From: an uncultured Bacteroidales bacterium | GTDB lineage: Bacteria > Bacteroidota > Bacteroidia > Bacteroidales > FEN-979 | NCBI GenBank assembly: GCA_903959905.1 | Contig: CAJBYO010000039.1 | Coordinates: 31,157 to 95,156, forward strand | Direction of reading: 5' to 3' | Length of the DNA stretch: 64,000 nt | In this document: in pieces, positions 19,147 to 28,100 of the stretch | How positions within the stretch are numbered: the first letter of the stretch is position 1 | Layout of the letters: the number at the start of each line of letters is the position of its first letter | The notes under the pieces: generated by a model | What the model was told of the DNA's origin: nothing | What the model saw: only the letters and a program-made list of their open reading frames with translations | Database searches by the model: none | Translations under genes and position numbers: made by a program

Positions 19147-19326
19147 TTACTTTGCCGGTTCCCAGTAACAGTTCTTCGGGGAGCTGATCCGTCCCGACGT
19201 CTTTAGCTTTTTCATTGCTTTATCAACCTCTTTGCGGTCAATCCCTGATAATTCCACGATTTGCCCGACACTTACGGGTGCACCTGCCTTCTGTATTACG
19301 GAGAAAATTTTTTCAACGGTTTCCAT
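19147..19326 (-). CDS. Tiny winged-helix / HTH protein
   Basis: A 59-residue reading frame on the strand opposite xdhD and ssnA, short enough to be lost to length filters. It begins [15 protein letters not shown] and reads as three helices with a classic HTH turn ([20 protein letters not shown]) followed by a wing-like [11 protein letters not shown] and a stop. It occupies most of the 344-base gap between xdhD and ssnA, converging on xdhD. I infer a MarR/DprA-WH-like DNA-binding domain that could regulate the purine genes. Small stand-alone winged helices of this plan occur in Bacteroidetes. No promoter was recognised. Confidence 0.65.
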   Translation of the reverse strand: METVEKIFSVIQKAGAPVSVGQIVELSGIDRKEVDKAMKKLKTSGRISSPKNCYWEPAK

Positions 19327-19481
19327 GATGTTTGTTTTAAATCAATGTGAATCTGTGGTAATTATTACCAATAGGGAGGAGAATACAAAGCCCCTTGCGA
19401 TTACAAAGAAAGGAAAAATATTGGTCAACTTTACTACCTTTACTTATTCAAACAAAGAAAGCACATATCAAATCCAACGGA

Positions 19482-20744
19482 ATGATTTTACTCAAAAACG
19501 GCACCTACGTCAACTGGGAAACACTTGAATTTAGATGTGCCGATATCCTTGTTTCACCCGGGATGGAGGGATCACTCACTTTTAACCCTGATCGGGCAGC
19601 CAGTCAGGACATTACCCGGGTGATCGACTGCACGGGTAAATTCATCACAAAGGCATTTGCCAACGGGCATCATCATGTGTATTCCGCACTTGCCCGGGGG
19701 ATGCCACCGCCAAAGAAAAATCCTGAAAATTTCCGCGAGATCCTTCAATATGTGTGGTGGAACCTTGACAAGGCACTTGACCTGGAGATGGTCCGTTACA
19801 GTGCCCTTGCCACAGCAATCTCCTGTGCAAAGAGCGGTGTCACTTTTGTCATCGACCATCATGCCTCTCCTTTTGCCGTGGAGGGCAGCCTGGAAACCAT
19901 TGCCTGTGCTTTTGACGAAGTCGGAGTAGGGCATTTGCTTTGCTATGAAATATCCGACCGCGACGGAATGGAGGTTGCACGGAAAGGCCTGGAAGAAACC
20001 GCATCCTATCTGGCAGGCCGGCAGGGGCTGGTCGGCCTCCACGCTTCGTTCACCGTGGGTGATGAAACACTGAAACATGCTGTGCATCTTGCAGAACAGG
20101 CACAATCGGGCATTCATATTCACGTAGCCGAAGATAAATATGACGAGGTACACTGCATAGAGCATTATCAACAGAGGGTGATCGAACGCCTGTCTGATGC
20201 CGGAGCCCTGCAGTTCCCGAAAACAATCCTGGCCCACTGTCTCCACCTGGATGAACATGAACGCGGGCTGGTGGAAGGCTCCGCTGCCTGGGTTGTGCAG
20301 AATATGGAGAGCAACCTCAATAATTCGGTGGGATTTTTCAGCTCAAAAGGGCTGGGTCCGCGGATCATGCTGGGTACCGACGGCATGCACAGCGACATGC
20401 TTCGGAGTGCAAAATCGGCCTTTTTTGCAGGACATAATTTTGATTTCATTGACTATGCAGGAACGTATCAGCGGTTCCGCAATGTTCACCGCTATCTGCA
20501 ATCCAATGATATAGCAGGGGATGGGGCAAACAACCTGGTAGTGCTTGATTATGATACACCTACCCCGTTAATGGACGGGAATTTTTTCGGTCATTTTTTA
20601 TTTGGCATTGAGTCAAGGCACGTCACCCATGTGATCTCCCGCGGAAAGCTCATTGTAGATGATTCAGTCATGGTGAATGTTGACGAAAAGGGTATCCTGG
20701 AAGAATCTCACAAACAGGCACTTCGGTTATGGGAAATGCTATAG
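19482..20744 (+). CDS. ssnA: SsnA-type aminohydrolase
   Basis: A 420-residue metal-dependent amidohydrolase of the ATZ/TRZ type. I place the start at ATG 19482 (MILLKNGTYVNW), because the 29 upstream residues of the open frame look non-coding. Metal and catalytic motifs are visible: GHHHVYSALARG (HxH, residues ~60-75), HIHVAED, LAHCLHL, and LGTDGMHSDM. The family is found with ygfK, hyuA and ygeW in selenium- and purine-linked loci. A role in deaminating or opening a purine-derived ring is inferred from context. It overlaps the start of hyuA by 16 bases, so the two are translationally coupled. Confidence 0.88.
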   Translation: MILLKNGTYVNWETLEFRCADILVSPGMEGSLTFNPDRAASQDITRVIDCTGKFITKAFANGHHHVYSALARGMPPPKKNPENFREILQYVWWNLDKALDLEMVRYSALATAISCAKSGVTFVIDHHASPFAVEGSLETIACAFDEVGVGHLLCYEISDRDGMEVARKGLEETASYLAGRQGLVGLHASFTVGDETLKHAVHLAEQAQSGIHIHVAEDKYDEVHCIEHYQQRVIERLSDAGALQFPKTILAHCLHLDEHERGLVEGSAAWVVQNMESNLNNSVGFFSSKGLGPRIMLGTDGMHSDMLRSAKSAFFAGHNFDFIDYAGTYQRFRNVHRYLQSNDIAGDGANNLVVLDYDTPTPLMDGNFFGHFLFGIESRHVTHVISRGKLIVDDSVMVNVDEKGILEESHKQALRLWEML

Positions 20745-22075
20745 GCACGAAGCTGCTGATTTGCAACGGGGTTCTTGTTGGAGCCGAAGGAAATTCCAGG
20801 GAGGATCTTTTGCTGGAGAATGGCATTATTGCTGCCCGCGGTGTTTTTGACAGAACAGCTTTTCCGGAGTGTACCGTAATTGATGCGACAGGAAAATATG
20901 TTATCCCCGGAGGTTTTGATCCGCATGTTCATCTTTCTTTGCCAACGCCTGCAGGAAATTCCTGCGATGATTTCAGGTCGGGAAGCCTGGCCGCCCTGGC
21001 AGGAGGTACTACTTATTTCATGGATTTTGTCACCCCGGTTCGCGGACAGTCACTCATGGAGGCGCTGAAGCTGCGCCGGATAGAATCCTCCGAAAGTCTT
21101 GCCGGTTGCGGCCTTCACATGGGAATAAGTGAATGGAATATTTCGATTGCCCGGGAGATTGTTCCGTGTATCGAGCGCCAGGAAATCCATTCGTTTAAAG
21201 CATACCTGGCCTACCGGAAATCCATCGGGATCGGCTATGATGACCTGTTTGAACTGATGAAAGTGGCAGGGCCGGCCGGCGGACTGGTGATGGTGCATTG
21301 CGAAGACGGCGCAATGATCAGCAGGCTGCAGGAGATATTCCTAGCTGAAGGCAAAACCCGGGCTTTCTACCATGCTTTAAGCCGTCCTGCCGGGGCAGAG
21401 ATACAGGCCATTGAGCGTGTCATTGAATTATCGGCTGAATCTGGCTGCCCGGTATATATTGTGCATACCTCCACCGGGAAGGGAGCTGACCTGATAAGGC
21501 AAGCAAAACGGGACGGCATCAGAGTTTTCGGCGAAACCTGCCTGCACTACCTGCTGCTGAATGATTCCAGGTATGATCCTTTCCTGGATGATATGTCGGT
21601 ATTGCCATATATTATTTCTCCACCACTGCGCTCCGCTGCTGACCAGAACCTTCTCTGGGACGGAATTGCAGACAGAACCTTTGACGTGGTAGCCACAGAT
21701 CATTGCCCGTTTAACCTGCATGGCCAGAAATCCATTGGATTGCACGACTTTACGAAAATTCCCAATGGCGCCGGAAGCATATCCCATCGGCTCAGTTTAC
21801 TGTATACCTACGGTGTACTGGCCAATAAAATTACCGTCAACCAATTTGTTGACCTGGTGTCAACCCGCCCTGCTGAAATATTCGGACTGGGACAAAGGAA
21901 GGGGAAACTGCTCCTGGGGTTTGATGCGGATATTGTGATATGGGATCCTGATTATGAGGGGGTGATTACTGCAGGAGGAGGCAATGGGAGATGTGATTCG
22001 GAGATTTTTGAGGGGTTTCTGGTGAGGGGTAGGGCGGAGACAGTGATTGTTAACGGGGGTGTTTTTACCACATAG
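20729..22075 (+). CDS. hyuA: Dihydropyrimidinase / hydantoinase-type amidohydrolase
   Basis: A 448-residue cytoplasmic cyclic amidohydrolase. The binuclear metal centre is complete: DPHVHL near residue 65, the carbamylated lysine in SFKAYLAY, HCEDGAMI, IVHTSTGKG, and ATDHCPF. Length and motifs fit the D-hydantoinase/dihydropyrimidinase family (YgeZ/HyuA). It would hydrolyse a cyclic ureide or imide ring. It overlaps ssnA by 16 bases. The last residues (VFTT) and the TAG stop are written by the ccacatag repeat that follows, so the original C-terminus may have differed. It converges on ygeW. Confidence 0.9.
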   Translation: MGNAIGTKLLICNGVLVGAEGNSREDLLLENGIIAARGVFDRTAFPECTVIDATGKYVIPGGFDPHVHLSLPTPAGNSCDDFRSGSLAALAGGTTYFMDFVTPVRGQSLMEALKLRRIESSESLAGCGLHMGISEWNISIAREIVPCIERQEIHSFKAYLAYRKSIGIGYDDLFELMKVAGPAGGLVMVHCEDGAMISRLQEIFLAEGKTRAFYHALSRPAGAEIQAIERVIELSAESGCPVYIVHTSTGKGADLIRQAKRDGIRVFGETCLHYLLLNDSRYDPFLDDMSVLPYIISPPLRSAADQNLLWDGIADRTFDVVATDHCPFNLHGQKSIGLHDFTKIPNGAGSISHRLSLLYTYGVLANKITVNQFVDLVSTRPAEIFGLGQRKGKLLLGFDADIVIWDPDYEGVITAGGGNGRCDSEIFEGFLVRGRAETVIVNGGVFTT

Positions 22076-22160
22076 GCACATAGGGCACGATAGGAAAAAC
22101 ACATAGAATTCTTCAACAAAATTTTAATCTTTTGTATGTGCCCTATGTGACTATGTGGTT
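22067..22160. repeat. ccacataggcacatag inverted repeat between convergent hyuA and ygeW
   Basis: Left arm ACCACATAGGCACATAGGG (22067-22085) and right arm CCCTATGTGACTATGTGGT (22141-22159) form a long imperfect hairpin exactly between two converging genes. It is well placed to stop transcription from both sides. Relatives lie at 59612-59680 and, as a fragment, at 49502-49522. Confidence 0.8.
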
Positions 22161-22163
22161 AAT

Positions 22164-23324
22164 TTAAAACACCCTGGCAGCTCCCCTGCCTTCAAGTTCC
22201 CCCAACACTGACGCCGGATCCTCAAACCGGTTGGTAAGCATCATAGCGGCTATAACGTAAGGTTTAAATCCAGCCTGTTTGTACAGCGGCACACGGTAGC
22301 GTTCAAAAACAGTGGCAGCAACTTCACCTTGCCTGCATGAAACCCCTGAAATATCCGCCGGCAGGCAATGCATATATAGTGCTTTTCCTTCTTTGGTGAG
22401 TTTCATGTGTTCTTCCGTACATTCCCAGTTTTTATAATGGGCATTGTTGGAGAGGCACTCTTTTTCAAGGCTTTTCAGTCCGTCGTGATCATTCTTCCGG
22501 AGGAGTTCGGTTCTCTGCTGCATTACATGGAATGGAGCCCAGCTCTTGGGGTAAACGATGTCGGCACCGGTAAAAGCCTCTTCCATGGAATTAACAACAT
22601 GGAAACTGCCAGCGCTTTCTTGTGACTGCTTTCCTGCAAGTTCTACTACTTCGGGGATGAGCCCGTAACCTTCAGGAAAGGCAAGTTCAACCTGTATCCC
22701 GAAACGGGTCATCAGGCCGATGATGCCCTGCGGCACCGACAGGGGTTTCCCATAGCTGGGTGAATAGGCCCAGGTCATGGCGATCTTTTTGCCTTTCAGA
22801 TTTTCGAGCGACCCGAACACGGTTTTCAGGTGGAGCAGGTCGGCCATCGACTGCGTCGGATGGTCAATATCGCATTGCAGGTTAATGATGCCCGGCCGCT
22901 GGGGCAGCACCCCGTCGGCAAACGCTTCATCAAGCGCAGCGCCCACTTCACGCATATAGGCATTGCCTGCCCCCAGGAACATGTCATCCCGGATCCCGAT
23001 GATGTCGCTCAGGAAAGAGATCATGGCCGACGTTTCACGCACAGTTTCACCATGGGCAATCTGCGACTTGCCTTCATCCAGGTCCTGAACGGCCATGCCG
23101 AGCAGGTTCGCCGCAGAGGCAAATGAGAAGCGGGTGCGGGTAGAGTTATCCCTGAACTGGGAGATGGCAAGCCCGGAGTCGAAGCACCTTGGAGAGATGT
23201 TCCGGTCGCGCAGCCTTTTCAGTTCCTCAGCTACGGAGAGGATGGTTTCAAGATCTTCATGGGATTTTTCCCAGGTGAGGAGGAAGTCGCGACCGTAGAG
23301 GCCGTTTTGGGTTGTTTTAGTCAT
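22164..23324 (-). CDS. ygeW: YgeW knotted carbamoyltransferase
   Basis: A 386-residue member of the aspartate/ornithine carbamoyltransferase superfamily. The carbamoyl-phosphate loop reads DNSTRTRFSF (residues ~57-66). Family blocks are almost identical to E. coli YgeW as I recall it: GKSQIAHGETVRET, LGAGNAYMREVG, CDIDHPTQSMADL, MTWAYSPSYGKPLSVPQG, YPKSWAP, and YMHCLPADISGVSC. The in vivo reaction proposed for this family is phosphorolysis of a carbamoylated diaminopropionate to carbamoyl phosphate, which could yield ATP through a carbamate kinase. No carbamate kinase is encoded in the window. It follows ygeY on the minus strand, separated by the 18-base palindrome repeats at 23340-23424. Confidence 0.93.
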   Translation of the reverse strand: MTKTTQNGLYGRDFLLTWEKSHEDLETILSVAEELKRLRDRNISPRCFDSGLAISQFRDNSTRTRFSFASAANLLGMAVQDLDEGKSQIAHGETVRETSAMISFLSDIIGIRDDMFLGAGNAYMREVGAALDEAFADGVLPQRPGIINLQCDIDHPTQSMADLLHLKTVFGSLENLKGKKIAMTWAYSPSYGKPLSVPQGIIGLMTRFGIQVELAFPEGYGLIPEVVELAGKQSQESAGSFHVVNSMEEAFTGADIVYPKSWAPFHVMQQRTELLRKNDHDGLKSLEKECLSNNAHYKNWECTEEHMKLTKEGKALYMHCLPADISGVSCRQGEVAATVFERYRVPLYKQAGFKPYVIAAMMLTNRFEDPASVLGELEGRGAARVF

Positions 23325-23339
23325 ATTTTTTTTTTATCG

Positions 23340-23424
23340 TAGAGACGCACTGCAGTGCGTCTTTACGGGATGAGACGCACTGCAGTGCGTCTTTACGGGA
23401 TGAGACGCACGCAGTGCGTCTGTA
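23340..23424. repeat. Three direct copies of an 18-base palindrome between ygeY and ygeW
   Basis: GACGCACTGCAGTGCGTC is a perfect palindrome at 23344-23361 and 23374-23391. A one-base-shorter copy follows at 23404-23420. Copies are 30 bases apart and joined by tttacgggatga. The two genes are on the same strand, so any hairpin forms inside their shared transcript. Confidence 0.85.
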
Positions 23425-23427
23425 CCG

Positions 23428-24615
23428 TTATAGATTGCAGGCGAGTGCGGCGTAGAAGGCCGAGGCGGCCACCAGGTCGCTCACGGGCACCTTTTCGTTG
23501 GGAGCATGGGCCAGCACCTCGTTGCCGGGGCCGAAGCCGATGCAAGGTATTTTATAGTATCCGTTGATGGTTACGCCATTGGTGGAAAAGGTCCATTTGT
23601 CGGTGACGGGTTCCTTTCCGAAAAGCCCCGTGAAGGCTTGCTGTGCCCGCGCCACCAGGTGATGGCCTTCTTCTATCTTCCAGGTAGGGTAGTACTTCTC
23701 CATGCCATAACGCAGGCCGGTGTAGGCTGTTTCTTCGTATTGCAGCACCTCCGCCACCGCATCCATGCCTTTTACGATCTCATTGATCTCAGCCACCGCA
23801 GATTCTTTGGTTTCACCCCATGTAAGCCTCCTGTCGAGATGGATGCGCGCGTAATCGGCCACTGCGCATAGCGACGGGCTGCCCGATACAAACTCAGAGA
23901 CGGTCACACTGCCTTTTCCAAGGAAATCATCCGAACGAAGGCGTTCATTCAGCTTTTCAACTTCAAGGCAGGCCCTGGAAGCCATGTAGATGGCGTTCTT
24001 TCCGCGTTCGGGGGCTGATCCGTGGGAGGAGATGCCCCTGAAGGTAACGGAGATCTCCATCCTTCCCCGGTGGCCGCGGTAAATGTTCAGGTTGGTAGGC
24101 TCAGTGATGACGACAAAATCGGGAACGATCTTCTCCTCTTCCACGATGTATTTCCAGCAGAGCCCGTCGCAGTCTTCCTCAATGACGGTTCCTGTAAAAT
24201 AAATGGTTAGGTCGCGGTCAAACGCAAGGTCTTTCAGGATGCGCCCCGCTGTGACAAATGCAGCAGGTCCGCCTTTCTGGTCAACAGTTCCGCGGCCATG
24301 CACATACCCGTCGCGGATCTCGCCTGAAAAGGGATCACCGGTCCAGTTGGCCAGGTTGCCGGTATCCACGGTATCAATGTGCCCGTCAAAAGCAAGGATT
24401 TTTTTTCCGTTGCCGATGCGGCCGATGACGTTTCCGAGGCCGTCGGTGCGTACTTCATCAAAGCCGGCTTCAACCATCTGGCGCTTCAGTTCATCGGCCA
24501 TGGCCTTTTCACCCGTGCTGAGTGATTTGATTTTAACAAGTTTAGCGAGGTTCGCCGCGGTATAATCCCGGTAGGATTCCGCCAGCGTGCTGATCTTTTC
24601 GAGAAGCTCTTTCAA
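23428..24615 (-). CDS. ygeY: YgeY family hydrolase (M20 peptidase / deacylase fold)
   Basis: A 395-residue M20-family metal hydrolase. Ligand motifs: DGHIDTV (His/Asp, residues ~77-83), GRGTVDQKGG, EEDCDGLCWKYI, and SSHGSAPERGKNA in the dimer lid. WTFSTNGV and IGFGPGNEVLAHAPNE close the C-terminal half. The match to E. coli YgeY is strong across the whole length. The start appears to be TTG at 24615, since no in-frame ATG fits and the first helix aligns with the family N-terminus. It probably hydrolyses an acylated or carbamoylated intermediate of purine breakdown (inference from context). It lies 60 bases after gldG on the same strand, so read-through from gldAFG is possible. Confidence 0.9.
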   Translation of the reverse strand: MKELLEKISTLAESYRDYTAANLAKLVKIKSLSTGEKAMADELKRQMVEAGFDEVRTDGLGNVIGRIGNGKKILAFDGHIDTVDTGNLANWTGDPFSGEIRDGYVHGRGTVDQKGGPAAFVTAGRILKDLAFDRDLTIYFTGTVIEEDCDGLCWKYIVEEEKIVPDFVVITEPTNLNIYRGHRGRMEISVTFRGISSHGSAPERGKNAIYMASRACLEVEKLNERLRSDDFLGKGSVTVSEFVSGSPSLCAVADYARIHLDRRLTWGETKESAVAEINEIVKGMDAVAEVLQYEETAYTGLRYGMEKYYPTWKIEEGHHLVARAQQAFTGLFGKEPVTDKWTFSTNGVTINGYYKIPCIGFGPGNEVLAHAPNEKVPVSDLVAASAFYAALACNL

Positions 24616-24675
24616 GGGAGATTTGATTAAATGACTGATTGAGCATGTAAAATTACAAATCTTCCAATCAAATTA

Positions 24676-26196
24676 TCAGATATAGTTTTCGTTCATCCGT
24701 CTGAAACGCAGGTTACGCCTTGACTGATACCTGAAAAATCCGATTCCCAGGATCAGCAGAATGGGCAGCAGAAAATTAATGTATTTCAGCATGGCTTTTT
24801 TACCATCGTCCATCTGATCGAGCGGCCGCGAGGTCACCTCCCTGGTGCGGAGATCAATCAGTCCGGTGTCATCCGACAGCCAGTCAACAGAATTTACCAT
24901 CAGGTTGAGGTTGTCCGGCGGGATCTGCCTGGCCTGCTGACCGGCGCCGTTCACCGGGAAGTCGCCATCGGAGATGATGATCATGCGGGAGTTCATGCCT
25001 CCGGCAAGTTTACCTGCAACCAATGCAGCGACCGTGAGCCCCGAGCGCGGGAAGTCCTGCTGCTGCCAGTTGCGGCTTATGTTGAACGTTAACGGCGCGT
25101 TTTCCATGCCTGACCGCTCAGATGTCATTGCAAGGGGGGTGAAACTGATATCACTTCCTGTTGCAGTAAAATCAATGGAACTGGCGAACTGGAGCAATAC
25201 CGAGGAGAGCCCTTTTGTTACCGGGTGCGGTGCGAATTTGGTGATCAGGGGGAGATACGGAAACCTCATGTTTGACTGGTAGGTCATGTATCCCTGCTGC
25301 TGGTTCACCGTCACGCTGCCGCAATTCTGATCAAGGATGAAATTAGGGTTCACCTTCACTCCCCTGGATTCCAGCCACCGCTCAAGGCCTGTCCTGATTT
25401 CTGTACCGGAAGTGGTTTGCAGGTTTCCGTCCACCCGGTTCATGGCGATGCAGATGTTTTTGCCTGCAGCCAGGAATTCATCCAGTTTTGCCAGGTGTGC
25501 AGGAGGAAAACTGTCGGTGGGATTGATGATGACGAGTGTTTTATAACTGGATGCGTTTACAGAAACTTCGTCAAGGTTTACAGGCTCCACCTCATAAAGA
25601 ACCATGAGCGACTGCAGCACCTGTGCCAGGGCATTCAGTGGTGTTTCCCCGTGTCCCTGCAACAATCCTACTTTTGGCTTGTTCTCGGCGGTCAGTTTCT
25701 TGATGCTGGTTGAGAGGCTGTATTCCATGGCCGCCCCGTCCTGGATCAGCGGGATCACCTCTTTCTGGTCGCCAAAATGAACTACAGCTCCCAGGTAGGC
25801 TTTCTGTTGCTTCACCTGGTCTTTTTCCCTAACATTGATCAAAACTGGATTGATCCCCTCCTGCATGGCTTTCTGCTCGGTGGCCTCGTCCTTGTTCGGG
25901 TTGATGAATTCAAAGGTTACTTTGCCTCCTGACCGGTTGGAATACTCAATCAGTTCTTCCTTAAAGTCGCGCCTGAGCTGGGTAAACTGCTGCGGCAGCT
26001 CTTCACTGAAGTAGGCCGTAACGGTTACAGGTTTCTTCAGTGAGCCCAGGATGTTCCTGGTTGCATCGCTGAGTGTGTATCTTTTGTCGGCGGTGAAATC
26101 AAGCCGGAGAAAAAAGCGGTCGCCGACCAGGTTGACAAGGATCACGACGCCAACGATCGCAAGGATATAGGTATATATGGATTTATGACTTTTCAT
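24676..26196 (-). CDS. gldG: GldG, gliding-associated ABC transporter auxiliary subunit
   Basis: A 506-residue membrane protein with one N-terminal membrane helix (~8-28), a large periplasmic domain of the GldG/DUF4350 type (DFTADKRYTLSD, LKKPVTVTAYFS, LLQGHGETP, SRMIIISDGDFP) and a second helix near residues 478-495. It completes gldA-gldF-gldG, with 37 bases between gldF and gldG. GldAFG is an ABC system tied to gliding and surface-protein function in Bacteroidetes, consistent with the type IX exported proteins at the start of the window. Confidence 0.9.
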   Translation of the reverse strand: MKSHKSIYTYILAIVGVVILVNLVGDRFFLRLDFTADKRYTLSDATRNILGSLKKPVTVTAYFSEELPQQFTQLRRDFKEELIEYSNRSGGKVTFEFINPNKDEATEQKAMQEGINPVLINVREKDQVKQQKAYLGAVVHFGDQKEVIPLIQDGAAMEYSLSTSIKKLTAENKPKVGLLQGHGETPLNALAQVLQSLMVLYEVEPVNLDEVSVNASSYKTLVIINPTDSFPPAHLAKLDEFLAAGKNICIAMNRVDGNLQTTSGTEIRTGLERWLESRGVKVNPNFILDQNCGSVTVNQQQGYMTYQSNMRFPYLPLITKFAPHPVTKGLSSVLLQFASSIDFTATGSDISFTPLAMTSERSGMENAPLTFNISRNWQQQDFPRSGLTVAALVAGKLAGGMNSRMIIISDGDFPVNGAGQQARQIPPDNLNLMVNSVDWLSDDTGLIDLRTREVTSRPLDQMDDGKKAMLKYINFLLPILLILGIGFFRYQSRRNLRFRRMNENYI

Positions 26197-26233
26197 AGTG
26201 TTTTCCTGTTAACTGTTTTACCAAACCCGTACA

Positions 26234-26959
26234 TTAATTTGAGGAGTTTCGTCGTGAGAGAACCAGTTCGGTGCCGAGCAGCCCGGTGAAAATAATGGAA
26301 AGGAAGTAAAGGATATCTTTGGAATCAATCACCCCGCGCGCCATTGATTCGTAATGTGTGGCCAGGCTCAGGTATCCGAGCAGGCCGGCAAACCATCCAC
26401 CCGAACTCATGCTGATCAGCCCGAATACAAGGTGGAAAAAGATTCCGATGAAAAGGGTGATCAGGAAGGCGACAATCTGGTTGGTGGTGATGCTGCTGGC
26501 AAAGATACCGAGGCTGATGTAGGAAGCACTCATGAATAGCAGTCCGAGGTAACCCATCAGCACGGCACTGTGGTCAATCTTGCCGATGCTGGCCACGGTG
26601 ATATAGTAAGGAATTGTTAACGCCAGGGTGATACAGATCAGCAGGAAGGCCGCCAGGAACTTGCCGGCAATGATCTGCCAGTCGCTCACCGGTTTGGTTA
26701 CAAGCAGTTCAAGGGTTCCTGATTTGCGTTCCTCCGCCACCAATCCCATGGTTACAGCAGGAATAAAGAAAAACAGCGTCCAGAAAGAGATGCCGAAAAA
26801 TGATTGGAGACTGGCCTGCCCTACCATGAAAATGTCGCTGCCAAAGATCCAGGTGAAAAAACCGCTGAATCCAAGGAACAGTACGATCATGACATAGGCC
26901 ATCAGCGAGTCAAAAAATGACCGGAGTTCCCTCTTTGTGATGATCCAGATCTTGTTCAT
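26234..26959 (-). CDS. gldF: GldF, ABC transporter permease
   Basis: A 241-residue integral membrane protein with six predicted helices and an N-terminal cytoplasmic ITKRELRSFFDS segment typical of ABC-2 permeases. The conserved cytoplasmic stretch AEERKSGTLELLVTKPVSDW is present. It lies between gldA, upstream across the repeat at 26974-27024, and gldG. It should form the membrane channel driven by the GldA ATPase. Confidence 0.9.
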   Translation of the reverse strand: MNKIWIITKRELRSFFDSLMAYVMIVLFLGFSGFFTWIFGSDIFMVGQASLQSFFGISFWTLFFFIPAVTMGLVAEERKSGTLELLVTKPVSDWQIIAGKFLAAFLLICITLALTIPYYITVASIGKIDHSAVLMGYLGLLFMSASYISLGIFASSITTNQIVAFLITLFIGIFFHLVFGLISMSSGGWFAGLLGYLSLATHYESMARGVIDSKDILYFLSIIFTGLLGTELVLSRRNSSN

Positions 26960-26973
26960 AAATTTTTAGTTTT

Positions 26974-27024
26974 AGCTGTTAGCAATTGGCTTTCAGCTGA
27001 CAGCTGATTGCTGACAGCTGACAA
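26974..27024. repeat. cagctgaca phrase repeat between gldA and gldF
   Basis: Iterated TTAGCAATTGGC, CAGCTGACAGCTGATTG, CTGACAGCTGAC words with internal inverted symmetry at CAGCTG. It lies within an otherwise tight operon. Confidence 0.7.
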
Positions 27025-27035
27025 CATTTTATTTC

Positions 27036-27968
27036 TCATTTGATAATCGTCAAATCCCTGAACACCTCCTCCAGCTTCCTTTCCACCGGGGTCATTTCCG
27101 TGAGCGACCATCCTTTATCCACACACAGTCTGAAAATCGCCTTCCGCGAACTTATCCCCGGCTTGCTTTGTACCTCAAAAGCCTGGGTGTACTCGGGCAG
27201 AAGGTCAACAAGTTCAACTGTTTCAATGGATTGCAGGCCAGTATAAATCTCATTCCGGTCACCGTCTTCAATGGACACCTTCACGATCTCCTTGTCCTGG
27301 GCCTGTTTCCGGAGTGTGGATGCCGTACTGTCAGCGACAAGCTGTCCCTTGTTGATGATCAGGATCCGGTCGCATGTTGCCTCCACCTCCGCGAGGATGT
27401 GTGAACTCAGCAGCACCGTCTTCTCCCGGCCGATCTTTTTTATCAGTTCCCTGATTTCAACAATCTGGTTAGGGTCAAGGCCGGAGGTCGGCTCGTCCAG
27501 GATCAGTACTTCCGGGTCGTGGATCAGTGCCTGGGCCAGGCCAACCCGCTGCTGGAATCCCTTGGAGAGTTCCCCGATCTTTTTGTACTTTTCACTTTTC
27601 AGCCCGCACACGGTCACCATCTCGAAAATGCGGTCATGGATTTTTGTTTTATGCACTCCCTGGATCTCTGCAACATAATGCAGGTAGTCAATTACAGGCA
27701 TCTCCTTGTAGAGGGGATTTGTTTCGGGAAGGTAACCAATACGCCGTTTTACCTCCTCCGGGTTGGCCTGTACGGAGATTCCCCCAACCTTCACATCGCC
27801 CCCGTTGGGGCCCATGAAACAGGTGATGATTTTCATGGTGGTGGTCTTCCCGGCACCGTTTGGCCCGAGAAAGCCTACAATTTCACCTGTGTTCACCTTG
27901 AATGAGATGTTGTCAACGGCTTTCTGAAACCCGTAACTCTTTGTCAGATTCTCAACACTTACTTCCAT
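27036..27968 (-). CDS. gldA: GldA, ABC transporter ATP-binding protein
   Basis: A 310-residue ATPase. Walker A GPNGAGKTT (~35-43), signature LSKGFQQRVG, Walker B VLILDEPTSGLDP and switch histidine in SSHILAEVE are all intact. The ~80-residue C-terminal extension, ending ERKLEEVFRDLT, is typical of GldA and NatA-like drug-export ATPases. It is the first gene of gldAFG on the minus strand, divergent from the histidine kinase at 28101. Confidence 0.9.
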   Translation of the reverse strand: MEVSVENLTKSYGFQKAVDNISFKVNTGEIVGFLGPNGAGKTTTMKIITCFMGPNGGDVKVGGISVQANPEEVKRRIGYLPETNPLYKEMPVIDYLHYVAEIQGVHKTKIHDRIFEMVTVCGLKSEKYKKIGELSKGFQQRVGLAQALIHDPEVLILDEPTSGLDPNQIVEIRELIKKIGREKTVLLSSHILAEVEATCDRILIINKGQLVADSTASTLRKQAQDKEIVKVSIEDGDRNEIYTGLQSIETVELVDLLPEYTQAFEVQSKPGISSRKAIFRLCVDKGWSLTEMTPVERKLEEVFRDLTIIK

Positions 27969-28100
27969 AAGTACTTAATAATTAACAGATGATGTATGAA
28001 AAATTGGCTGCAAAAATAAAAAAAATGATAAATCCACGTGTTTTTCTCAGATAGTTTTTTTACTTTAGCAAAGAAGAAAAGTTAAAATGCCCGGGAACCT

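Noticed and set aside
19572..20258. Minus-strand frame of 228 codons
   Set aside because: It is antisense to ssnA and shows no recognisable domain.
23340..23424. CRISPR array
   Set aside because: Copies are joined by identical 12-base linkers rather than unique spacers, and only three exist. No cas gene is present.
26960..27035. A break separating gldA from gldF as two transcription units
   Set aside because: The 76-base gap is filled by a phrase repeat with no promoter or T-run terminator, so a single gldAFG operon is more likely.
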